This document shows, piece after piece, positions 55,987 through 64,000 of a DNA stretch of 64,000 nt (the stretch's first letter is position 1; each line of letters begins with the position of its first letter). This stretch comes from Certhia americana (taxonomy: Eukaryota > Chordata > Aves > Passeriformes > Certhiidae). Both the position numbers and the translations under genes were made by a program. The stretch covers positions 96,718,705 to 96,782,704 of the forward strand of contig CM031857.1 in assembly GCA_018697195.1 (NCBI GenBank), read 5' to 3'. The notes under the pieces were generated by a model. The model worked only from the letters and a program-made list of their open reading frames with translations, was not told the DNA's origin and did no database searches.

Positions 55987-58241
55987 GTGAGTCTCTGCTC
56001 GAGTTACACACATTCAGCTCCTAACAGCGAGGCAACAATAATGGAGGGCGTGTGCTGAGGGCTTTTAAAAAAAAAAAAACAACCAACGCAGAATCGTGGT
56101 ATTGTACTTCTTTAGAGATGCCTGTCCTTGCAGTACGTGAAGGGGGAGTTGGGGAAGTTTGACATATGGATGAGTGGATTTCTGAAACAGTTTGTGATAT
56201 GTGCGTGTGATTGAAAGGTAAGAAACTAGCTTTAAAGGCAATCACAAGGTTATGCTTCTTGTTCTGCATTTCCTTTCCATGTCCACTGGTAAAATCCAAA
56301 TGCAAAGTAACCATCAAAATTAACATTCATAAAGTGAAGTAGGAAAGGGAGAAGAAATTAAAAATACTATTTCAAACAATTAAAAAGGTTTTTTTCTTAA
56401 GAGAGGGTGCAGAATGCTTTATTGTTGTCTTTTAAGGTATTACTGGTCTAATTAAACTTTCTGTAATCCTTCCCTACATCTGTGATCTTGCTTGTCTAGA
56501 GAAGTAACAAGACTGATGATTTTCAGTCACTGTTTAAAGAACCTTGATACTTGTTAGGTCACATTCAACACTGATGGAGAAAGGCTGATACCCAGGCAGT
56601 TTTAGCTGTGGAACTCTAAACCTTTAGGTAACATCTGTGTCTGGTTACAGGTTCTTGTTTGTTTCCTGCTCCTAGGTGACATTCTTTTGTCATTTTCATG
56701 AAAGATTTTCTTGGTTTTTTGTGGAGGAGGGGTGTGTCATTTTTTTGTCTTTTGTTACTTTTTCCTTCTCAGTTCCCATTGAGCCATAGTTACACTGAGC
56801 ATTACAGATAATGAGTCTGGTGTGCAATACCAGTTTGGGAAGTAGACTTTGGTTTTCTGTACTTAGTGCTGTACATTCTCTGCTGAAACATTACTACTTC
56901 ACGTTAATGTTTCGTGGTAGTCAAAGCAAAAGAACATTAATACTTCAGTATTTTATTTTTCATCTAATTATGACAATTACATGAACATTTACAATGTTTT
57001 TTACATTGTTTTCTTTGGGAGCTCCCTACTGTTTTTAAGCTAAGTTGCCATCTGCCCTTGAACAAAGTCAACATTAGGCAGAAAGGGTTTTTTTGAAATG
57101 TTTTGTAATACTTTATTAGTAGAAGTTTTAGTAACTTTGATTACAATTTCTGCTGTTTTACACTGATTTAAAGTTTGTATTTAAATATCATGTAGATGGG
57201 TTGATTAGGTTTATAGATTTCAAGACAGTAAAAGTCCTTATACATAGAAACGAAACTCAGGAATTTCTAAAATCTTCTCTAGAGTTCCTCATTGCAGTGC
57301 TATAGCTAAAGATTATTTCTGCTATTAATGAGTTTTCTACACTAAGCTGTAAATCATTATATGCTTCCTGCTCTTCCTGGTGGTTGTCCTTGTACCTTGC
57401 GAAAGTAAACTACTACGAGATGTGTTTCAAGGTTTTGATAGGAGCTGGGTGTGTCCCACTACTTAAAAAAGAGAAAAAAAAATGTTTCAATGCCAGTTTG
57501 AAATAAGGTTTGGTCAGGAAATAGTGGGTGTAAAAGAAGAAGAGGATGGAAATAGAGCAGTCCTCTCCTCTCACATATCAGAAATAGCTGCAACTGCTGG
57601 CAGACATTAATACTAATAAAAACAAGAGATTCTTTCTCACATGCTGCTGAAAGATTTAGTGGCCTTAGCACAGTCTAGTACCACAGCTCCCAGGTCACTG
57701 CCATCCTGAACCCCTCGGCTACCTGTGCTGCCCACTTAAAAGGTGATGTATTTGGGAGATTTATCAGCCCTGGTGCCTGTTGTCCAAGATCGTTTCAGTG
57801 GCAGAGCTGCTTTTATCATGCTGCTGCTGGAGGAGGCCCAGCCTTCCTATAGTGGCAAGGAAGCCAAGGATTTTGTCTTCTGGGGATCTCAGTTGTGAGG
57901 TTCGTTGGGCTTGTTGATCTGCAAAAAGAGGTGAGCAGCCTCAGATTCCCCACTTTACAAGTACATTTTACAAAAAAGCTCAGCTGATAGGAAAGCACAG
58001 CAATCAGTAGCTGAAAGCAGCAGTATGCAAGGAGATAATGGAAATAGCCCGAGGAGGGGATATTTCTAGCCCAAGCATCCCATCCCTGGGCGGATTTCTG
58101 GAATTTCGTATCCTTCCTTGAGCTAAGCATCTGAGATTGGTATTCAAAGCCTAAAATCTCTTCTGAATGTGCCTGCCTGCATTCTCTGTGTGAGTGTAGA
58201 AATTCACTAAATCACTTGTAAAACATGGAGAGTTCATTGGT

Positions 58242-58251
58242 GGGGGGGGGG
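58242..58251. repeat. G10 homopolymer
   Basis: A ten-base G run lies in the intron before the large exon; runs this long are error-prone in sequencing and likely polymorphic. Confidence 0.9.
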
Positions 58252-59524
58252 TGGCGCAACACTTTTTTGTACTGGTGGAGTGGGGAGCCCCGGTGAAGAC
58301 TGTCCATACTATCTACTGCTAGGCTAAGGTATGGGCAGTTTGATTTGCTTTAGGGGTTTTTTGTCGGTTGGTTTTGCTGGGGCTTTTTTTTTTTGCTGGC
58401 CTGATGAATTTGAACATTTGAGAAGGTGAATGAAGTTAGAGAAAGACCAGAAGAGGCTGTACCAGTATATATAGAAGAGAGGGCTGTCCTGGAACCCAGC
58501 CCTTCACATCCACCACTATATGTATGGGGTTTTTATCCTGTGACTTTAATGCCATTACAAGGTAATGTAATTACCTTGGGAAGACTAGGCTAGGTCTATA
58601 TGCCTCTCATGCAAGGCTAGAGAGCTAGAACTTCTAAAGCTTTTGGTGCCTTCATTTCCCTCTGTGAGTCTTCTGTCTTTTTCACAGAAGTCACACCTTA
58701 ATAACATGGTGCAGGCTTTATTCCTGGCCCATCCTAAACTAAGGCTTGAGTGCACTTTTCTGGGAGAAGTGAACTACCTTAGGTTACTGGAAGTTTAAAC
58801 CCTGCATTTTCTTGCAGTAGGATATACTATAACAAAGGAGCCTTTGGGTTTTTTTCTGTGCTCCTGGTTGTGCAGAAGAACCCAACCACGTCTTCTGCTT
58901 CATTCTGGTATTACAGGCATGGCTGTGGGATAAGTGTGCTTTGAGAAGGCTATCTAAACTGATGTTTTGGGGCAGTTAGGGTCAGCTGCATCTGCTTTGT
59001 AATCCCATGCAGTTGCTGAGATGAGATCATTTCTGTAAAGATCCAGGAGCAGAAGCTCATGCCCCAGGGTTGGGAAGGGTGTTTATTGGCCAATGTGGCC
59101 AAGGGATGGTGTTCGCAGATTATTCCTGGGCTTCACCTACCAGACTCTGACAAGCTGTAGGTGCTTTTATGAATCTACTCTAAAACACACATTTAGAGAA
59201 GAAGGATATCCTGGGATGCCAGCCAGGCTCAGGCAGAGAACTGGCTTTTGGACTCTCTTCCATGTCAGGGTTCACAGGAGGATTGCCCTGCAGTTTAGGA
59301 CCACAGGAGGCCATGCTTGGCAGTAACATGCCACTAGAAACCTTCCTGTCCTTCTTTAAAGTGTTTGCTGCTTCTGCTGGGTTTCCATTAGGTATTTTCT
59401 AGCAGGGCTCTGACCTCCTATACTGATGATCTCTGCTTCACATTTGATACCAGCAGATTTACATGAGACCTGTAAACTGAGGCTTTCCTGCACAAGTGGC
59501 ATCTTTCTTTTAATTAATGCCAAG

Positions 59525-59588
59525 TATCTGTTTGGATTTTATGAACTTTAAGGTCTTTTCCAACCCTAATGGTTATCTATGATCTCCT
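59525..59588 (+). mobile_element. Short CR1 3'-terminal relic
   Basis: Only the extreme 3' end is visible: 'actttaaggtcttttccaac', then 'cctaatggttatctatgat'. This matches the terminal CR1 signature, but the piece is too short for a firm assignment. Confidence 0.5.
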
Positions 59589-61198
59589 TAATGCTCAAGG
59601 GAGTGGGAATATCAGCAATTCTTAGTAATACCTGGCTCCCACTATTCTTTGACCAAAAAAAAAAAAAAAAAATCCTAGAAATGACCAAGATACTTTTTAC
59701 ATGAAGCACAGTATCAGCCTAAGATGACAACTAAGACTTTTTAAGGAGTCAGCAAGATGTTTTAAATGCTGAAAATAAACAAATGAAAGAACATAAAACC
59801 CACAAGATGAGGCCATTGCTAGTGTATCTTGTTAATAAAGTGCTTTTGGAAAATAAGCATAAAGCATATCTTCTCTTATTTCATATTAATTGCTTTTGAC
59901 CATGTTGTGTAAGAAGTTTAAAAGGCTGTAGTAGTAGAGGGGGAAAAAACCAATGCTATTAGTACTGAATTACAAAGAACTGTCAAGTTGACTTTTGCAG
60001 TATTTTTAACAAAAGAAAATACCTATATCACTCTGTATTTTTTATGTGGACTAATCTAATTTCACAGGTCTCTTTACAGCACAAGATTTGGTAGATGCTT
60101 CATGTAATTAGAGCTACAGGGAAGTGGAATAATTCTAGGATTTCTACCAAGAGGCTTTGCATGCGAAGGCAAGAATTTGAATTTGGTATATAAAAGCAGG
60201 AGGAGCTGGCAGTGAAGTTCAACTAGCGAGATGTGATGAGAATAATTGGAAAGACTGTCACCTCAGCATCAATGTGTTGGATTGACAGGATGTGGGTACT
60301 GTGAGAGAGAAAAGAAATGAAAGAAAATGAAAGCAAATTCATGGGATAGAATCAGCAATATTTTGGAGTATTGTCCTTCGCAAAAGACCTGAAGAAAGTA
60401 CTGTGTCAAAGATGATGTTTTTATAGAGGAAAGCATGCTAGGGAGAAGCTGGTGGCAATAAGGATTCTCAAAGGAAAGTTAGAAGCTTGTTTGGCCATGC
60501 AGAGCTTACCTTGCTTTGGCATCTCCTCCTGAAGTTTTCCTACCAAAGTTGTGGAACTGGGTGGAACTGAATGTTGCTGTAAGAGTGTCAACCTAAGAGT
60601 GGTTTGAAACCACACTGCTATGGTACATGTGCAGGTGATATTTGAGACAAATGCATTTGGTGTGTTTCTGCTTAAAAGTTAACACATCAAATGAATAGGC
60701 AGATGTGGATATAACTTTATGGGAGTGATTTATTGACAAGGGAATAACATCATGGGCTGAAGAAGTTTAGAGTCATATTTCAGAGATGAAGTGAGGAAGT
60801 GTATGAGCTTAATAGCTGGAAGAATTGGGGTTATCTTGAAGGTAAGCTGAAAAATAAATTGGTGTTTGTCCTGAGAAAGAGGGAGCTGATGGAGCTCAAA
60901 CTAAATTTTTCTAAAAGCGAAGTCAGCAAAATCAAGAATTTGCAGGGGGAAAAGGGAGCCTTCAAGGAGATAAATGCATATTACTAACTGGCAAATTTAC
61001 ATAGGTAAGCTGAGTTAGTTACTAAGGTTTCAAGCTTTGAATCGGTGGGGGTGTATAAAGTTGGAGCCCTGACTTCATGTTCAAACTTCCAATTTTGTTA
61101 GATTGTTTGTCTTTAACTGCTGTGCAGATGGATTTTATCCAATATTATTAAAATGGGTGATTATAATTATGTTGTGGCATTTTTGATATTTATTCTAA

Positions 61199-61226
61199 CT
61201 CTTTTTTTTCTTTTTTCCTTCAGTAG
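61199..61226 (+). promoter_or_regulatory. SHROOM2: Polypyrimidine tract and NAGNAG tandem acceptor of the large exon
   Basis: A T/C-only tract (61201-61221) runs into CAGTAG (61221-61226). Either AG can be used while keeping frame, because the two sites differ by three bases (TAG) and the codon is split after AG. The first site gives A-S-S-C-S-S-H and the second gives A-S-C-S-S-H, one serine fewer. From memory, human SHROOM2 reads A-S-S-S-S-H, which matches the length of the second product. Confidence 0.75.
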
Positions 61227-63864
61227 TTGTTCTTCTCATGACCTGTCAAACTCATGGGACCAGTCAAGTCTTTGTCGCACTTCTGACCAATTCAGCTCCT
61301 TGGGAAGTATGGACAGCTGGGACCACACTCCCCAAGTAGCCCAGTATGGAAGACTTTCTTCTGCAAGGTCTAATAGTAGCATTGATCATCTAGGGAGCCA
61401 AAGTAAGCGGGATTCAGCCTATGGGTCTTTCTCCACGAGTTCTAGCACCCCTGACCACACTCTGTCCAATGCAGACACTTCTTCGACAGAGAACATGCTT
61501 TACAAAGTAGGACCCTGGGAGACTGCTAAGCATGGAAGCAAGTCTGGCCAGTTTCTGAATGAGAGCAGTGGAACAGAGGACAAACCGGTGTATATGCCAG
61601 CTTCCATCCAATATGAGAACAGCAGAAGTTCTAGAACAGAGGAACACCCAGATGGCAAGCTCACTAGCTCAGGAAGGTCCAGTTTTGGACCTGTCTGGTA
61701 CGTTCCTGATAAGAAGAAATCTTCATCTCCTCCCCCCCCACCTCCACCTCTTCGTAGTGACAGCTTTGCTGCCATCAAGGGCCATGAGAAAGCCCATGGC
61801 CCTGTGTACTCAGAGGGTGCCAGCACGCAGCACTTTACAGCCCTGAATCGATCTCAGCCCAGGAGTGACTGGAGTTTGGAAACTGCAGAGCAGCAGCGGC
61901 GGCCCTCCAGAGCATGTGACAAGAGGATCAGCAGCTCAAATTATACATCTGATCTCAGTTCAGAACACACTTTTTCTTCAGCTGGTGAAAGGCACAGTAG
62001 TAATGCAGGAACTGTGAGCAAACTGCAGCCATCCTTGTCCAGCACCGACGTCAGGTTTGCACAGTCTGCTTACACTTACCACCACCAGCACCAGTACAGC
62101 GATGAAAGCACCTTTTATCACAGTGCAAGAATCTTAGCTGCACCTAAAGATCAGCAACATTATCTCTCCTACAGTGGCATTCAGGAGTTAACTACAGATC
62201 GTTTTCATGGCTACAGTCCAAACCAGGCCAGTTTGCTCAATACGTCCTCTTTGAACAGTGCTGCTGAACAGAAGGTGGACAACACTGGACAAAGTCGGTA
62301 TTACTGTGTGACAGCAAAACAGCCTCCTCAGGGAAGCTCAAAGCCACTACAACTCAAGGATGACAGCTGGAAACCTGCAGTGGGAACTGATGTGTCACTT
62401 GGACATCATGAAAATTCTGCAGTTATTACAATGGCCCCAAACCCAAAATACTATCTACCTCAACAGCCTATTGAATCTTCACTGACAAGGTGTGACAACA
62501 GTAGTCATTACCCAGTGGACAGAGAGGGAGATGCTAGGTGTGCTGTAGTAGAAGAATCTAAAAAACCTAATCATACTGAAAAATCTGGACAAAAGAAAAG
62601 CTGTGAGAACAGCTCTGAGGAAAGTGAAACTAGGCACCCTCAGCAGGAATATGTAAAGGGCTGTGTCCTTACCACTGAAAACAGATCTACTCAGAAAGAT
62701 TTTAAGTGGGGGAAAGATGAGAGTAGCAAGATTTCTCCCCAGAAGACGCCAATGTTGCACTCTTTAGCTCAGGAAGGGAAAAAACAGTCTGAGAACAACC
62801 CAGAGGCAGAAGCAGAGGGACAGACTTCATTTGACACTCACCTGTCTAAACAGGCACGAAGGAGTGATCGTTTTGCAACAACCCTCAGAAATGAGATCCA
62901 GATGAGAAGAGCAAAGCTGCAGAAAAGTAGAAGTACTGCTACACTAGTAGGGTCATCTGAAACAGAGGAGTGCAGTGAGACCTGTAAACCAGATTCGACA
63001 GAGAATGTCACCACCTCCCCAGACACAAACTTTACCAGCACCTACAAAGATCACCTCAAGGAAGCACAGGCCAGGGTTCTGAGTGCGACCTCCTTCAAAC
63101 GTCGGGACTTGGAGCCCAGCCCCGTTGAGTATCTCCCCAGGTCACCTGAGCGGAAAACTGGTAATTACAACTCTTCATTACTGGCTTTGGTTTCTGAAGA
63201 TGCCTCTGGATTCCTTGAGGCTACACAAGCCAAACCAAACCCTACAGGGAGTGGCAGTCATCACATTTCTCGGATTGGAGCCAGGAAGAGGTTCACAACA
63301 GAGCAAAAACTGAAGTCATACTCAGAACCAGAGAAGATGAATGAGGTGGGCATGTCAGAAGATGAATGCCACGCTCACTGCCGTCCAAATATATCTGAAG
63401 AAGCCCTGGGCTCATTTGCAGACAGGTGGAAATTTTTTGAAGAAACAAGTAAGCCTGCATTTAGAAAATCATCACAGAAACCAGGTTCCCATGGTCTAGC
63501 AGAGGGACAGCCTGAGAGGCCAGATAGGAAAGCACAAGAGGGAGAGGAGCTGTGGCATGAGAGAAGAGGTCGGGTAGCCTCTGCTGGAATTGAAACTGCT
63601 CATGCTTCAAAAGAGAGTGTCCACCATAGCAGCAGCAATAGGGCTGCTGAGAGGATTGGGAAATCTGCACAGCCACAGCGCCTGGGAACCTTTGCAGAGT
63701 ATGAGGCATCATGGAAGGAGCAGTGGAAGCCAATAGAGCCAAGGGGCTCAGGAAGGTACCATTCAGCTGATAATATCCTCGACACAGGCCATGAACAGCA
63801 TGGGAAATCACAATACACCCATGAGAGGTCTAGGTCATCCCCTTCCACTGACTTCTACAAACAG
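61224..63864 (+). CDS. SHROOM2: SHROOM2 large exon: serine-rich region, polyproline stretch and ASD1
   Basis: This 2,641-nt exon encodes about 880 residues. The first T completes a serine codon and it ends in phase 0 at CAG, with donor GTACAA at 63865. Conserved blocks in order are: SSHDLSNSW at the start; SNSSIDHLGS and KRDSAYGSFSTSSS (about 61369-61443); FGPVWYVPDKKK followed by seven prolines (61729-61749) and LRSDSFAA; RRSDRFATTLRNEIQMRRAK (from 62857), which opens ASD1; TYKDHLKEAQARV and ATSFKRRDLE; KLKSYSEPEKMNEVG (to about 63351); FADRWKFFEETSKP; RLGTFAEYEASWKEQ; SADNILD; and RSRSSPSTDFYKQ at the end. ASD1 of Shroom proteins binds F-actin and targets the scaffold to apical or cortical actin. 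The rest is low-complexity and serine-rich, with many potential phosphosites. The frame stays open 102 nt past the donor, but that tail has no family similarity and is intronic. The ASD2 region that binds Rho kinase is not here and should lie in downstream exons. Confidence 0.96.
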
Positions 63865-64000
63865 GTACAAATGTCTCTTGCATTATCCTTTAAGTTGCTC
63901 AAGGTGGTGAAGGACAGTAGAGGAGTTGAGGGTAAAAGAGAATTTTTATGCAAGTCTCCAGTTTAGGAACACTATGTAATATGATGTTTGCCTTTTGTCA
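63865..64000 (+). other. SHROOM2: Start of the next SHROOM2 intron
   Basis: The sequence begins GTACAA, a usable donor, and the frame stops at TAG (63964-63966). The translated tail after YKQ does not resemble the family, whose next exon should continue with an acidic, glutamate-starting segment. The intron is cut by the window edge. Confidence 0.85.

Larger units (their letters stand above)
55987..61223 (+). other. SHROOM2: SHROOM2 intron before the large exon (5.2 kb)
   Basis: The intron begins GTGAGT and ends in a long T/C tract followed by the tandem acceptor CAGTAG. It holds A-runs (56067-56079, 59655-59672), a G10 run at 58242-58251, a short CR1 3'-end relic near 59.53-59.59 kb, and otherwise unremarkable AT-rich DNA. 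A TATATAAAAG string lies at 60187-60196, and an ATG at 61153 is in frame with the exon; both are discussed as findings. No other coding exon was recognised. Confidence 0.88.

Noticed and set aside
63865..63966. C-terminal tail of the long open frame after YKQ
   Set aside because: A GTACAA donor sits at 63865 in phase 0 and the tail has no Shroom similarity; it is intron read-through.

Overview
The window is vertebrate nuclear DNA, almost certainly from a bird. It is AT-rich, sparse in exons, and carries several fragments of CR1, the dominant avian LINE. One gene is recognisable: part of SHROOM2 (also known as APXL), on the + strand. Three internal exons can be placed. They join in one reading frame with matching phases: 30097-30248 (second half of the PDZ domain), 55855-55986 (a short linker exon), and 61224-63864 (a very large exon with the proline-rich stretch and the ASD1 actin-binding region). 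The first coding exon (start codon and first half of PDZ) was not found and should lie upstream. The exons for the C-terminal ASD2 domain, which binds Rho kinase, should lie downstream.

Layout: 1-30096 is the 3' part of a long intron, with simple repeats, a GC-rich pocket near 14.5-14.7 kb and two degenerate minus-strand CR1 pieces close to its 3' end. 30249-55854 is a 25.6 kb intron with three CR1 pieces, two CpG-rich patches (about 44.2-44.6 kb and 52.1-52.5 kb), a G-quadruplex-type G cluster and a dispersed 57-bp duplication. 55987-61223 is a 5.2 kb intron ending in a NAGNAG tandem acceptor. 63865-64000 is the start of the next intron.

Together the exons encode roughly 975 residues of a cytoskeletal scaffold. 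SHROOM proteins bind F-actin through ASD1 and recruit Rho kinase through ASD2, which drives actomyosin contraction and cell-shape change in epithelia and endothelia. The most interesting signals are regulatory or isoform-related. Two CpG-rich patches lie between the PDZ exon and the rest of the gene, where a promoter would yield a PDZ-less SHROOM2. The large exon has a tandem acceptor, and an in-frame intronic ATG lies just before it. I found no convincing second protein gene, RNA gene, CRISPR array or other novel multi-gene system.
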